64,000 nt of DNA from Ectopseudomonas toyotomiensis (GCF_900115695.1 NZ_FOXK01000015.1:1-64000), one strand, 5' to 3'. Counted from the stretch's first letter, positions 14,653 through 24,560 are shown. The notes: generated by a model from the letters alone, not told the origin. Numbers and translations are program-made.

Positions 14653-17600
14653 GACTGATGTCCGTCTCTCAGTATCCGTCGATGCCGACCAGGGCCGGCG
14701 CACTCTGCAGACCTTCCAGGCCGGCTATAAAGCCTTGGTCGACCAGTTGCGCCAGCCGCTGGGACAGATCGGCGCCTTTCGCGACCTGCAGGCAAGCCTA
14801 GTCCAGAATGAGGCACAGCTCAATGCAACGCGCCAGCGCGTGCGTGAGCTGCGCGACGAACTGATCCGCACCGAGAAGCCCACCCGCGACCAGCAGAACG
14901 CCTACCGCGCAGCAACGACCGAGGCGCGCAACCTGGAGCAGGCCATCGCAGGCCAGAAAGGCCAGCTCGCGCAACTGTCGGCCGCGCTCAAGAATGCGGG
15001 CGTCGACACCAACCAACTGAGCAACGAGCAGAAGCGTTTAGCGGCGGATATGGCACAGGCCAGCCGCGCCGCCGACCAGCAGGCGCGTATTGCTGGTGCC
15101 CGCGATGCACTGGGCGTTCGCCCGCACCGAGAGATTCGCGGGGAGATCGTCCAACTGCAGCGCCAGTACCAGTTGCTGGCCCGCACCGGGCAACTGACCA
15201 GCGCCGAGCTGGCCCAGGCCAAGGTGCGCCTGCGCGAGCGCGTGGCCGAGCTGGAACAAGGCACCAATGGCTGGGCGCAGAGCCTGACCCAGGCCCGCCT
15301 GCAGGTGGGCGCTGCTGCAGCCAGCATGGGCGCCATGGTTTATGCCGGTGGCGCGGTGCTCAAGTTCTATGCCCAGTTCGCCCAGCGCATGGGCGAGGTC
15401 AACAGCATTACCGATTTGAACCAGGCGCAGTTCCAGGCCCTGAGCACCGACGTGCGCCAGCTCAGCCAGGCCATGGGCAAGGAAGCGGCGCAGTCGGCGG
15501 CGGCGCTCTACGACATCCTGTCCTCGGGCGTCAGCCCGGATAACAGCATCCAGACCCTGGAGCTGGCCACCCGCGCCGCCGTGGCCGGCGTAACCGATAC
15601 CGCCACGGCCGTGCGCGGTGGCCTGGCAGTGGTCAACGCCTACGGCGAGGGCATCGATAACCTCGGCCTGCGCTATGACCAGCTGTTTCTGGCCGTGCGT
15701 GACGGTGTCACCACCTTCCCCGAGCTGGCCAGCTACATCGGCGACACCCTGCCCACTGCCAAGGCGGCAGGTGTGGAGTTCTCCGAAGTTGCCGCCGCCA
15801 TCGCCCTGATGACCAAGGCAGGCATCCGCACGCCGCAAGCCACCACCGCACTCAAAGGGGCCATCAACGCCCTGGCGGCGCCGGGCGAAGCAGCCGCCAA
15901 GTCCATGGCCGGGCTGGGTATCGAGTGGCGTGGCCTGACCGCGACGCTGGAGGATATCGCCAGCCGTAACCTGGGCCTGGCGGCGTTACGCGAGATCCTG
16001 CCGGATGTGGAAGCACGTACCGCCGTGCTGGCCCTGACGCAGAACATGGCCGGTCTCAAGGCCGAGGTCGAAGCCATGGGCAACGCCAGCGGCGCGCTCG
16101 ATGCTGCCTATGAAAAGATGGCCGCCACGCCCCAGGCCGAGCTGGATAGATTTAATGCGAGCTGGGGTGAGCTGAAGTTGCAACTGGGCGAAGCCGCCAC
16201 CGCCTTTCTGCCTTTAGTCCAAGGGGCAACTGAAGCATTGAATGCGTTCAATGCTCTGCCATCTCCGATCAGGAACATAACCGCTGGCCTAATTTTCTTG
16301 GTGAGCAGTCTGCTCAGCATGCGTGCGGTAATTCTGGCTTTGCGCAACCCATTCGGCCTATTTCTCGGCCACATGGCCGCCACCCCAGCCGCCGCAGGCG
16401 CCGCCGCAACAGGCATGAGCACCGTAGGCACCGCCGCCACCTCGCTGATCCCCAAGCTGCGCACCCTGGCCGACGTGGCCAAGCTGGCCAAGGGCGGCCT
16501 GGCCCTGGGCGTGGTGAGCTGGACGGGCGGCAACCTGGCTGAGCTGTATGACCTGTACAAACAGAACCAGGAGTTAACCCAAAGCCAGCGCGATTACGAG
16601 CAGGCGCTGCAGGACACCATTACCCGCACGGTGGAATACGCTGACACTGTGGTAATGCCTGCGGCCAGTGTTGCACGCATGACCGAAACGGAGCGCCAGG
16701 CCTACGCCGAGCGTCTTCGCCTTGCCGAGGAACACTACCGCAAGCAGTCCGAGCTACTGAGCCGCCAGCACACAGACATCAGCACGGTAAGCCCGGACGC
16801 CCTGGCATCGGCGCGCACCGCGCGGCAGTACCGTGAAGCCTTGCAGGGCCTGCAGAACGCCCACGCACAGCGCGAAGCCGCCGAGCGCCGCCATACCGAC
16901 ACCCTGGCCAAGATCAAGGCCGACAACCTGAAATCTATTCAGGACGCGCTGGGTAAGGAAATCCTCGCCTACGACGAGGCCGCCAAGGCGCTGGACGCTT
17001 CCAACAAAAAGACCCAGGCGGCTATGAAGGCCCGCGCCGAGCTGGCCAAAGAGTTCGATCAGCTCGTCAAGGATATGCGCGCGCCGACCGACACGGGGCC
17101 AGCCACCTTTGGCGACGTTACAGCCGCGCAGGCGGCGGGACGTCAGGCGCTGCAACGTGGTGACACTGAGGAGGCCATTCGCCAAGCCCGCGCTGGCGCC
17201 GAGGTGCTGCGTGAGTTGCAGCAGGCCGGAGCCAACACCTATGGCTTTGCTGGTATTGCACAACAGTTGGCAAAGCTAGCCGATGAGGCTGCTCGATTGG
17301 ATGAAGTGACTGCGGACGTTGAACGGATCGACGCTCAAGGGCGCGTTGACGAAATCAAGGTCCGCATGGATGACCTGCTAGCCCAGGCCGAGGCGTTCAA
17401 GCGCATCAATATCGAGTTCACCGGCTTTGAGCAGTCGGCCGAATACCTGGAACAGCAAGCCAAGGCACTGGCCGAACGCCTCAAGCAATACATGGTGATT
17501 CCGGTCAATTACGTCGGCACGGACGGCAAGGCGCTGAGCGAGGCGGACAAGAAGGCTGCCGAGGTGCTCGGTACGGAGCCGGTAAAACGTGCAGCCGGAG

Positions 17601-17932
17601 GCTGGGTCGATGGCCCTGGCAGCCCGACCAGTGACAGCGTGCTGCTGGCTGCCTCGCGCCGCGAGTTCGTGGTAAACGCCTGGGCCGCTCAGCGCCTGGG
17701 CGCGGCCAATCTGGAGTACCTCAACAGCACGGGTGATCTGCCACAGCGCGCCGTCAACCTCCCGGATTTCCCCGACTTCCCGCAATCGCTCGACCGTGTA
17801 GGCGAGCGTCAGCCCATTAACCTGGCCATGCCTTGGGGCGGCAGCTATGCGCTGGAGGGCGCGCCGAGCGAGGTACGGCGTCTGTCCGATGACCTGCATT
17901 ATGCGCGTCGCAAGCTCGGGGGCACGCCATGA
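14651..17932 (+). CDS. tail tape measure protein
   Basis: This 1,093-residue protein sets tail length. It starts with a coiled-coil region (residues 15-230), followed by a TP901-type tape-measure core (about residues 230-480, QLSQAMGKEAAQSAAALYDIL and ATRAAVAGVTDTATAVRGG), hydrophobic helices near residues 540-575 and 600-630, more coiled coil to residue 960, and a C-terminal end with VDGPGSPTSDSVLLAASRREFVV, often seen at the end of tape measures. By the usual rule of 1.5 angstrom per residue the tail would be about 160 nm long. The stop overlaps the next start. Confidence 0.93.
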   Translation: MTDVRLSVSVDADQGRRTLQTFQAGYKALVDQLRQPLGQIGAFRDLQASLVQNEAQLNATRQRVRELRDELIRTEKPTRDQQNAYRAATTEARNLEQAIAGQKGQLAQLSAALKNAGVDTNQLSNEQKRLAADMAQASRAADQQARIAGARDALGVRPHREIRGEIVQLQRQYQLLARTGQLTSAELAQAKVRLRERVAELEQGTNGWAQSLTQARLQVGAAAASMGAMVYAGGAVLKFYAQFAQRMGEVNSITDLNQAQFQALSTDVRQLSQAMGKEAAQSAAALYDILSSGVSPDNSIQTLELATRAAVAGVTDTATAVRGGLAVVNAYGEGIDNLGLRYDQLFLAVRDGVTTFPELASYIGDTLPTAKAAGVEFSEVAAAIALMTKAGIRTPQATTALKGAINALAAPGEAAAKSMAGLGIEWRGLTATLEDIASRNLGLAALREILPDVEARTAVLALTQNMAGLKAEVEAMGNASGALDAAYEKMAATPQAELDRFNASWGELKLQLGEAATAFLPLVQGATEALNAFNALPSPIRNITAGLIFLVSSLLSMRAVILALRNPFGLFLGHMAATPAAAGAAATGMSTVGTAATSLIPKLRTLADVAKLAKGGLALGVVSWTGGNLAELYDLYKQNQELTQSQRDYEQALQDTITRTVEYADTVVMPAASVARMTETERQAYAERLRLAEEHYRKQSELLSRQHTDISTVSPDALASARTARQYREALQGLQNAHAQREAAERRHTDTLAKIKADNLKSIQDALGKEILAYDEAAKALDASNKKTQAAMKARAELAKEFDQLVKDMRAPTDTGPATFGDVTAAQAAGRQALQRGDTEEAIRQARAGAEVLRELQQAGANTYGFAGIAQQLAKLADEAARLDEVTADVERIDAQGRVDEIKVRMDDLLAQAEAFKRINIEFTGFEQSAEYLEQQAKALAERLKQYMVIPVNYVGTDGKALSEADKKAAEVLGTEPVKRAAGGWVDGPGSPTSDSVLLAASRREFVVNAWAAQRLGAANLEYLNSTGDLPQRAVNLPDFPDFPQSLDRVGERQPINLAMPWGGSYALEGAPSEVRRLSDDLHYARRKLGGTP

Positions 17933-18444
17933 ACCCTCTGGCCCTGGTGCTCGGCGGTGTCGCCATCTCTAAGCACGCTGGAGCGATCCGGCAGAACTAC
18001 GAACCTATAGGCGGTAGCACGCTTGCCAGGCTCTCGGGCGGTACGGGCGTCAAGCTCACCCACTGGCGCAAGTGGCGCACCACGGCTGCCGGTACGGGCG
18101 AGCTAGACCCCGGACTTGACCTGCTCGACTACTCGCAGCACCTGGAGCTGCTGTGCGTCAAACCCCGTGGCATCGAGTCAGCCTCAACCAGTATTGAGCT
18201 GCCTCCAGGTATCGCATGGCGTACCGACGAGGCGCCGTGGGCGTTGGCCCAGTTGGGTGACCAATGGATCGAGACCACCCTGGTGATAGGTGAAGGCAAC
18301 GCCCAGCTTGCGGCGGTAACCGGCGCCGTGCGCTATCGCTTCTGCTACCTGCCGCGCCTGCTGGTTTCTACAGAAGGCCCTGTAAGCGAGTTCGACCAAG
18401 CCTCAGGCCGCTACAACTGGTCCCTGGTTGCGGAGCAAGTCTGA
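17929..18444 (+). CDS. minor tail protein, unknown family
   Basis: This 171-residue protein follows the tape measure with an ATGA overlap and precedes the large tip protein with a one-base overlap. It has an N-terminal hydrophobic stretch (NPLALVLGGVAISKH) and beta-rich remainder. The position corresponds to the distal tail proteins of siphoviruses. Confidence 0.65.
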   Translation: MNPLALVLGGVAISKHAGAIRQNYEPIGGSTLARLSGGTGVKLTHWRKWRTTAAGTGELDPGLDLLDYSQHLELLCVKPRGIESASTSIELPPGIAWRTDEAPWALAQLGDQWIETTLVIGEGNAQLAAVTGAVRYRFCYLPRLLVSTEGPVSEFDQASGRYNWSLVAEQV

Positions 18445-20255
18445 TGATTGGCGCCGCCCCTCTCGCTTCTCTACCGCTCGCTATGTTCTACGCGCCGTCG
18501 AGCGAGGCGCCTGTTCAGGTCGGCCCCAATCCTGAGACCGGCGAGCTACAGATCACATGGCCGACATTGCCCGATAGCGTCATCGTCGAGCCTGTTGGCG
18601 AGCAGCCGCAACCCGGCGTCCCTTACAGTTTCCCGCTCGGTTTGGCCTGGCGCTGGCGCCTGCGTGTGCGTATCGATGGCGTTGACCTCAGTCATAGGCT
18701 GGTCGGCACGGTGAAGGTTGACCGGGAGGAAGGTGTGGCCGGCTTGGCCGACTTCACCCTGATGCTCGATGGTGTATTCCGTCGCGAGGACTGGTATGGC
18801 CGGCCCGTGACCATCGACTACATCAGCGAGAGTCTCGGGGGGCGCCTGATATCGCGGCGATTCACCGGCCGTATCACGCTGCCCAAACTCAACCCGCGTT
18901 CGCGCCTGTTGATATGCGAATGCAGTGATGCCCTGCAGCAGCGTGTTGGCGCCATGGAGGTCGCGCAGATCGACGCGCTAGTGGGTGGGTTGTGGTCGGC
19001 CGATATCTTCGATGCTGTCGAGGGGCGTAGCCGGTGGGATTACGCCCTGGAGCGCCTCTCCAGCCGCCCGGCCAGCATGGACTGTTCGGCCTTGGGCGAC
19101 ATTCGCATCACTGATTGGCAGCGCGCAGAGACGCCCCATTTTCGCTTTGGTTTTGACACAACGCTCGACGGCAGCGTGAAGGTCGAGCTGGGCGATGTTT
19201 CCAAGATGATCAACGTGGTGGAGATCACCTTCACCGTTCGCTTTCCCCGGTTGCATCAGTTGAATAGAGGCTATGGCTGGGTTCATCCAGGGATGGCTGG
19301 ATTCAGTGGTTTGCAGGGGTTTTGTAGCTATCGCGCTGACACCACCGAGTTGCCAGACAGGGACATGATCCGGGCGGCCGTTGAGAGCAGCGGCCAGACC
19401 ATGCTGGGGGGGAGCTACACGATGCTGCCGCCCACCGGGGTCTACTGCAACCCGCCGTTGCCGTGGATCAACAAGTTTACAGACTTGGTGCTTGCCGCTT
19501 CATTTACAGCTGGCCGACGTTGGAGCCAGAGCGTCACCGAGACGTACACGCTACGACTGGTCCACCAACCCGGTGTCGCGACCTCAGGCGAGAATGTATC
19601 GCGGGAGAGCTTCAGTTTTGAAGTTGGCCGCGACCGTGCCAGCGAGTGGGAAAGTGGCGTTTTCTCGGACGGCTCCAGTGGTCATGAGGATGCCCGAGAG
19701 GATGAGCGCCGGCTGCTTGCCGGTGCCTGCACCCTACAGCAGGGCCGAGTAAAGCTCTGGCAGGCCAGCCGCACCACAACGCTCATGTTCGAAACGCTGA
19801 CCAGCATGGCGCTGGGTCTAGACCTGATCCACACCATAGAGCTGGATGATCAGGGCGCGTTCGGCATCGGTAAGTGCCGCCGACTCTATGACACCTTCGA
19901 CTTGGACAGTGGTATGGCCGCCACCGCTATTGGCGTCGCAATCATGGACGGTGGTGGCGGCAGTAGCGACCTGCTGGTGATGCCTGCTCACTCTACCTCG
20001 CCGCCCATTTCTGGCGGTGTGACCGCCTTGTCTACGCAGCTTGGAGGGCGTTCAAACAGCCCACCTTTTGATGAAGAGCGGGACGGCTTCGCGGGTAACT
20101 ACTCGATGATCGACAACAACGTGGGGCAAGAGCCGTACCCGCGCCGCTTCGCCATTACTGCACCGGAAATCCCCGAAACGCTGCGCGACGAACACAAGGT
20201 TTCGATAACCGCTGAATACCAGGTCGCAATTCCCGCTGACCCACTGGAGCTGTGA
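18444..20255 (+). CDS. large tail tip protein
   Basis: This 603-residue protein starts at 18444, sharing one base with the preceding stop. Residues 70-180 (WRLRVRIDGVDLSHRLVGTVKVDREEGVAGLADFTLML) look like the first hub domain of siphovirus tip proteins. The rest is beta-rich with Gly-Ser segments near residue 500. It is of the size of phage B3 and D3112 tip proteins; no enzymatic motif is evident. Confidence 0.7.
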   Translation: MIGAAPLASLPLAMFYAPSSEAPVQVGPNPETGELQITWPTLPDSVIVEPVGEQPQPGVPYSFPLGLAWRWRLRVRIDGVDLSHRLVGTVKVDREEGVAGLADFTLMLDGVFRREDWYGRPVTIDYISESLGGRLISRRFTGRITLPKLNPRSRLLICECSDALQQRVGAMEVAQIDALVGGLWSADIFDAVEGRSRWDYALERLSSRPASMDCSALGDIRITDWQRAETPHFRFGFDTTLDGSVKVELGDVSKMINVVEITFTVRFPRLHQLNRGYGWVHPGMAGFSGLQGFCSYRADTTELPDRDMIRAAVESSGQTMLGGSYTMLPPTGVYCNPPLPWINKFTDLVLAASFTAGRRWSQSVTETYTLRLVHQPGVATSGENVSRESFSFEVGRDRASEWESGVFSDGSSGHEDAREDERRLLAGACTLQQGRVKLWQASRTTTLMFETLTSMALGLDLIHTIELDDQGAFGIGKCRRLYDTFDLDSGMAATAIGVAIMDGGGGSSDLLVMPAHSTSPPISGGVTALSTQLGGRSNSPPFDEERDGFAGNYSMIDNNVGQEPYPRRFAITAPEIPETLRDEHKVSITAEYQVAIPADPLEL

Positions 20256-20596
20256 TGACACTCGATATTAGCCAGAAAGTAAGAACAGACCTGCGCGCCG
20301 TCGCAGGTAGTGCGAGCAGCCGCAAAGGCGACCTGGAAGCGTTAGAGCCTCGCGGCGCACTGCCGGCCCGCCGTGGGGTCGGAGAGCCACGGCAAGCCGA
20401 AGCAGTTGGGGGCGGCGCTGTAGGACCGTTCACCGAAAAGGAGAACAGCCGCGAATACTTCAGCAGGAAGACGCAGTTTTACAGCAGTGAGTTTCTACTG
20501 GTAATAGAGGTGCAACCCCTGCAGCGCTTGACGGTGGAGGACGGCAACGGCGACGAGGTGCTGTTCGAATTTAAGGAGCCTCCGACTGATGTTTGA
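20255..20596 (+). CDS. small tail-module protein, unknown
   Basis: This 113-residue protein is rich in charged and polar residues with a C-terminal beta-like end (EVQPLQRLTVEDGNGDEVLF). The ATG at 20255 follows a GGAG ribosome site by five bases and overlaps the preceding stop, so it is preferred to the GTG one codon upstream. No family recognised. Confidence 0.6.
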   Translation: MTLDISQKVRTDLRAVAGSASSRKGDLEALEPRGALPARRGVGEPRQAEAVGGGAVGPFTEKENSREYFSRKTQFYSSEFLLVIEVQPLQRLTVEDGNGDEVLFEFKEPPTDV

Positions 20597-22313
20597 TCAA
20601 CCTATTGCTGACCAAATACCTGGCCGCCTTCGGCTTCTGGGCTGGCCGTGGCATGGACTCATGTCCCTGCCTGCTGCGGCTGGAGAGGTCAGGGTCGGCG
20701 TGGAATTGGCTAACGGCAGCCAACACCTGTTGGCGCCTGCCTATTGGGAGAATATGGTCAGCCCCTCTGCCTTTGCGCTGCCGGGTGATGTTGTTCGTTT
20801 TCGTGACCCGAGAGCCGGGGAACTGGAGCGTACCGAGGCTGAGCAATCAGCTGATGCAGCCGCTGGCATGACCTGGCTGCCGGAGGTATTGCTAAGCCCC
20901 GTAGCTCGCGTTCTCTATGGCCAGCGCCTCAACAGCGCAAGCTGGATCGTCCACGGGGGCGAGCGCAACTGGTTGGTGCGCATGGTATCTGGCATTTCCC
21001 AGCTGAGGTTGAATAGCCTGGTTTTTGGGCGCGACAGAAGTGCGCTTGAAGCAGTCCATGTGACCATGACGCTGGTCGGTAGCTACGCTCCAAACCAGTT
21101 CCCTCTGGGCACGTATGGATATGTAGTGGTGGACGCTATGCCGGACGGCACCCGTGCGCTTGTCGCTACGTACTTACGCAATCCCCAGTCCGTCAATGAC
21201 GATCCCGCGTGGTTCGCGCCGTGCCGGATTCCCCTTGTTGAGCTATGGGAGCTGCGGCTATCGCAGGTAGAGGGCGAATGGAGTGGGGAGTACGAATGCA
21301 TCTGCACCCCCGCACAGGTGATCGGCACGGCAAGCAATCCAGCCCGGCCTGCTTGGCGGCAACTATCTGCTGCGATGGCAGTGCGCTGGGAGCAGACAGC
21401 CAGCGGCCCGGCTGAGTGGACAGGGATCGGAGGGGAAGATGGCGGTTCTCTGTCAGTGGGCAACACCCCCTCCTACCTGGACCAGGAACCAGGCGGTTGG
21501 AGCTACCGGGAGTCCGGCCGACTGGTTGGGGCGTACTACGATGACGCCGGTAATGTGGCAGAGATTCGTGTGGCGATAACTGTCGAGGATACGTTCGGCG
21601 CGGCGCTGGACAGTTCTATGTCGTCATCCCCAGCAGTTACACGCCATAACCCATATGGGCACCCAGGCGGGCATGAACTGATCACGCCCGGCAACTATCA
21701 GCTGAACGCTAGCTACTCCAGCTCTTCAAGCTCTATCACGACCATTCGGTTGCTGGACGCCGGGGTTGAAACCAGCCGAGTGGTTATGTCCGTACAGGCC
21801 AGTATGAGCGCGAGCTACCAGGCCAGTTTGGCACTGGTGGCCGGGCCTGCTAACGGTGCAGTCGAGGAGCGCTCATCATCGTCATCTAACTCGGCGTCAC
21901 GCACCGAAACGATCCTGCTAGATGGAGTCGAGGTTTTTTCATCGAGCGTATCAAGCAGCGCCCCAGGCGCCGAAAGCGTCGCGGTTGGGGGCAGTTATGC
22001 AGGGCGCGGTATCAGGACGAACTGGGTCACATGGCAACCCGTAATCCTGGCAGGAACTACGGAGCCTGAGCTTGTTGGCCGAGCATTCGAGATCGTCCCT
22101 ATGCGCTACAGCTCGCAAATGGTTGCGCTGGCCGTGCGTGATAAGCGGCCAGGGGTAAGCGACCGAACCACCATCGGCAAGGTCGCCACACGCGGCGGCA
22201 TAGCGCCGGGCTCAGTTTCTCGAAGTGGAGCACTTAACCATCTGTTCGGCTCGCACAACCCCATAACCGGGCAAAACGTGCGGGACGCCATCAATCCTGT
22301 TTGCTGGGTGTGA
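20589..22313 (+). CDS. tail protein with Ser-rich stretches
   Basis: This 574-residue protein overlaps the previous gene by eight bases. The N-terminal two thirds are beta-rich. Residues 370-470 contain Ser runs (SYSSSSSSI, ERSSSSSNSAS, VFSSSVSSSAPG), typical of flexible linkers or of exposed fibre surfaces. It is likely a tail tip or receptor-contact protein; that is inference from position and composition. Confidence 0.62.
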   Translation: MFDQPIADQIPGRLRLLGWPWHGLMSLPAAAGEVRVGVELANGSQHLLAPAYWENMVSPSAFALPGDVVRFRDPRAGELERTEAEQSADAAAGMTWLPEVLLSPVARVLYGQRLNSASWIVHGGERNWLVRMVSGISQLRLNSLVFGRDRSALEAVHVTMTLVGSYAPNQFPLGTYGYVVVDAMPDGTRALVATYLRNPQSVNDDPAWFAPCRIPLVELWELRLSQVEGEWSGEYECICTPAQVIGTASNPARPAWRQLSAAMAVRWEQTASGPAEWTGIGGEDGGSLSVGNTPSYLDQEPGGWSYRESGRLVGAYYDDAGNVAEIRVAITVEDTFGAALDSSMSSSPAVTRHNPYGHPGGHELITPGNYQLNASYSSSSSSITTIRLLDAGVETSRVVMSVQASMSASYQASLALVAGPANGAVEERSSSSSNSASRTETILLDGVEVFSSSVSSSAPGAESVAVGGSYAGRGIRTNWVTWQPVILAGTTEPELVGRAFEIVPMRYSSQMVALAVRDKRPGVSDRTTIGKVATRGGIAPGSVSRSGALNHLFGSHNPITGQNVRDAINPVCWV

Positions 22314-22315
22314 CT

Positions 22316-22759
22316 ATGAAATTCGTCAATCACTGGGCCTATGTTCTAGGCGCCGACTTGCCAGCGGGCGGTACGGCTCTTCCGATCCCCAATCCCGCGC
22401 TAGCACGACTTGGGCTAGCGAATGGGGACCGCTGTACGTTGGTCATTACCGGCAGTTTTAATCCGCTATCGCAAGTTGCCGAGGTCATCGTAGCCGTCGG
22501 GACCACTGGCGGTAGCGTCAATTTGGTGCGCGGAGCCGAAGGCACCGTAGCGCAATCCTGGCCTGCTGGGGCGTTGGTCTACGCGCCGGTCACTGCGGGA
22601 CATATGACGGGTATTCAAAACCAGCTAGCCAGTTTGCTCAGCCGCATTGAGGCATTGGAGCATGGCGGCGGTGGAGATATGCCCGAAGGAGCCCTGGTCG
22701 ATGGCCTGGGTAACTACCTGGTCGACGGCCAGGGTAACTATCTTGTGAAGGAGGCCTGA
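22316..22759 (+). CDS. tail-end protein with C-terminal YLVDGQGN repeat
   Basis: This 147-residue protein begins at the ATG at 22316, two bases after the previous stop. The first 100 residues form a compact beta domain ending GALVYAPVTAGHM. A short helix (NQLASLLSRIEALEHGG) may trimerise, and the C-terminus repeats GNYLVDGQGNYLV. This arrangement suggests a short fibre or tip protein. Confidence 0.62.
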   Translation: MKFVNHWAYVLGADLPAGGTALPIPNPALARLGLANGDRCTLVITGSFNPLSQVAEVIVAVGTTGGSVNLVRGAEGTVAQSWPAGALVYAPVTAGHMTGIQNQLASLLSRIEALEHGGGGDMPEGALVDGLGNYLVDGQGNYLVKEA

Positions 22760-22760
22760 A

Positions 22761-23252
22761 ATGGCTGGCGACAACGTAACGCACATCATCGAAGGGAGCG
22801 GCCCACCTGCCACTGTCCCTAGCGCGCTGCAACTCCACTACATCGACGTGGACACACGACGGCTCTATATGTCGGTTGGCACAAGCCATGAGGGTGACTG
22901 GGTACAACTGGCCCCGGTCCCTTTGCACGAGAGCGATACAAATGACGCCATCGGGCTTTGGCGTGATGTTGTACTGGACTGGCAACCGCCCGCGATGTTT
23001 GAGGAGTTGCAGATCACCATAGATGAGTTCTTCTACGGCGGGCACCGCGCTGACATAACGCTCCGGTTCGACGGCGCGGCTGGGCTGCTGTTCGGAGGTG
23101 TTCTCGGGCGCCCGGTCATGTGCAACCTGCCGGTCTCTCGGCCTTACCCTAACGGGGCGCAGGTCGAAATGCCTGCCGGTAGCTCATTCATTCAGGTGCG
23201 CGGAACTGCGAGCGGCCTCACCATCGATATCCGCCCGATGGCAGCGGTCTGA
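22761..23252 (+). CDS. last prophage structural gene, unknown
   Basis: This 163-residue protein is the last gene before the phage end. It opens HIIEGSGPPATVPSALQLHYID, resembling the N-terminal attachment part of short tail proteins, and the rest is beta-rich. It begins one base after the previous stop. A receptor-binding or fibre role is possible. Confidence 0.6.
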   Translation: MAGDNVTHIIEGSGPPATVPSALQLHYIDVDTRRLYMSVGTSHEGDWVQLAPVPLHESDTNDAIGLWRDVVLDWQPPAMFEELQITIDEFFYGGHRADITLRFDGAAGLLFGGVLGRPVMCNLPVSRPYPNGAQVEMPAGSSFIQVRGTASGLTIDIRPMAAV

Positions 23253-23264
23253 GGGGGGGCGTAT

Positions 23265-23350
23265 GCCAATCAGAGTGCAAAACGCTCGACCTGCGGCGCG
23301 GCCAGCCTGTGCCAAACATAGCGCAAGGCAGTGCCAAATCTGCCGCGCGC
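23265..23350 (-). repeat. three transposase-type sites at phage right end
   Basis: Three copies of GCCAA-N7-GC start at 23265, 23311 and 23333. Read inward from the right they give GCAAxxxxxTTGGCA-like units, and the two outer ones are 22 bases apart, as the R1 and R2 sites of Mu. A CA dinucleotide at 23354-23355 would be the end of the element. No coding sequence lies here. Confidence 0.55.
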
Positions 23351-23439
23351 TTACAGCCAGCCACGATGCTCTCGCTTTGTCTTTGCTTTTGCTCCGTCTT
23401 CCAAAAAATCGTTCAGACACCGCGATCCCCGAATCCCGT

Positions 23440-23680
23440 CAGAAGGCCGAGTGGAGGTGCTGTGGAGAGGGGCGTTTGGCATGGATGCCAAACGAGGAGC
23501 GATGGGCCAGGGATGGCCCTTCGCGACGACCCTCGGAGCAGCGCCGGAGCGAGGGGAGTTGAGCGTAGCGAAACCCGGATGTCGGGCGCGCTTTCTCTTT
23601 GGTTACTTTCTCTTTCGCGCGAGCAAAGAGAAAGTGACTCGCCGTAAGGGCGAAACCAGTAGAAGAGGGTGGCGCAGAAA
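23440..23680. repeat. intergenic repeat with ACTTTCTCTTT hairpin
   Basis: The stretch 23356-23735 has no credible gene. Its centre carries a perfect 11-base inverted repeat (ACTTTCTCTTT at 23605-23615 and its complement at 23625-23635) followed by GACTCGCCGTAAGGGCG. Sequences of this form (GGTTACTTTCT...AAAGAAAGTGA) are common in gaps of gamma-proteobacterial chromosomes and are often miscalled as genes. Confidence 0.6.
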
Positions 23681-23735
23681 ATAAATCTGTCCCCAATATC
23701 TGCCCAATATTTCTGTCCCCAATATATCTTTAGGT

Positions 23736-24557
23736 TTAGAATAAAATTGTATTTATATCGCTTGCCGTGTTTTTTCCCGCCCTGAAATCACTTGGGGTTT
23801 TGGCAATTATTATTGGGTATCTGCTGTCAGAATTAAATAGTAATTTGTAATGGGTGCCGTCGCTCGTGATCGTAAAACCAAGTCGCTCAAGGGTTCTTCT
23901 GGTTTTTTCATCCATCCTTTGATAGTTGCTTAGTGTCTCTTTGATTGTTTTTGTTATTTCTAGCTTTGCATCTATTTTTTTATTTTTCTCCAAGATGCCT
24001 TTAATGACGTCTTTTTTTCTTCTGCATTTATCTGGTATTGATGATGTGAGGTTTTCTAAAGCTTCAATTATAATATTTTGATGTTCGCCATGATATAGGT
24101 CTGTTTCGAGGCTTGGTACGACTAGGTCAATCTGTTCATTTTCAGAGCTTCTTGAGAATGCTTGAGATTTTAGTCTTTGGTTTTCTCTTTCAAGTTTGGA
24201 TATTTCTTCCCGGAGCGAGGCAGTCTCTGAGTCGAAGAGTGCAATGTACTGATCAATTTCTACAGAACCTTCTGATTTTAAAGCTTCAATAGCTGCCCTT
24301 GTCTTCTGCTCGTTGACATGTTGCCATGTGCATTCTTTTAGAGGTCTCATTGACAGCAGGGCGCTCCTGATGACTTTCTGGGCCTCTATTTCTATCTGCT
24401 CTGGGTCCTCATATTTTCCCCAAGGCAAGAATAAATACTTGCCAAGTCCTTCTGGCCAGTAAATTGCCACCGCCCCGCCATAGGCATTATTTTGCTTGGT
24501 TTCGTGTTTTAAGTTGAATGAAAAGTCACGGTTTGGCTCAGTCAATAAATGAGCCAT
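23736..24557 (-). CDS. AT-rich accessory gene, coiled coil and HicA-like end
   Basis: This 273-residue protein is unrecognised. It has a globular N-terminal part (residues 1-110), a coiled coil at about 115-140 (ETASLREEISKLERENQRL), and a C-terminal part whose segment LERLGFTITSDGTHYKLLF recalls the G-S/T-H strand-helix pattern of HicA-like RNA-binding domains. The DNA is far more AT-rich than the neighbourhood, suggesting transfer. The start at 24557 is in the same frame as the upstream gene, two codons after its TAA stop. Confidence 0.6.
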   Translation of the reverse strand: MAHLLTEPNRDFSFNLKHETKQNNAYGGAVAIYWPEGLGKYLFLPWGKYEDPEQIEIEAQKVIRSALLSMRPLKECTWQHVNEQKTRAAIEALKSEGSVEIDQYIALFDSETASLREEISKLERENQRLKSQAFSRSSENEQIDLVVPSLETDLYHGEHQNIIIEALENLTSSIPDKCRRKKDVIKGILEKNKKIDAKLEITKTIKETLSNYQRMDEKTRRTLERLGFTITSDGTHYKLLFNSDSRYPIIIAKTPSDFRAGKNTASDINTILF

Positions 24558-24560
24558 CCC

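Larger units (their letters stand above)
1..23355 (+). mobile_element. Mu-like transposable prophage, right part (left end outside window)
   Basis: About thirty consecutive genes follow the Mu plan: gp16-like and Mor regulators, lysis genes, terminase, DUF935 portal, gpF, protease, capsid and DUF1320. The tail module has a tube protein, frameshifted chaperone and long tape measure but no sheath or Mu baseplate genes, so the virion is probably a siphovirus like phages B3 and D3112. Nearly all genes are on the plus strand and overlap by 1-8 bases. The right end is placed near 23355 because three spaced GCCAA-type repeats precede a CA dinucleotide there; Mu-type ends read TG...CA. Repressor, transposase A and B lie upstream of the window. 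No broken structural gene is seen, so the element may be inducible; that is inference. Confidence 0.93.

Noticed and set aside
23281..23684. Short frames on both strands in the repeat after the prophage
   Set aside because: They follow a common intergenic repeat, overlap on both strands and lack ribosome sites.
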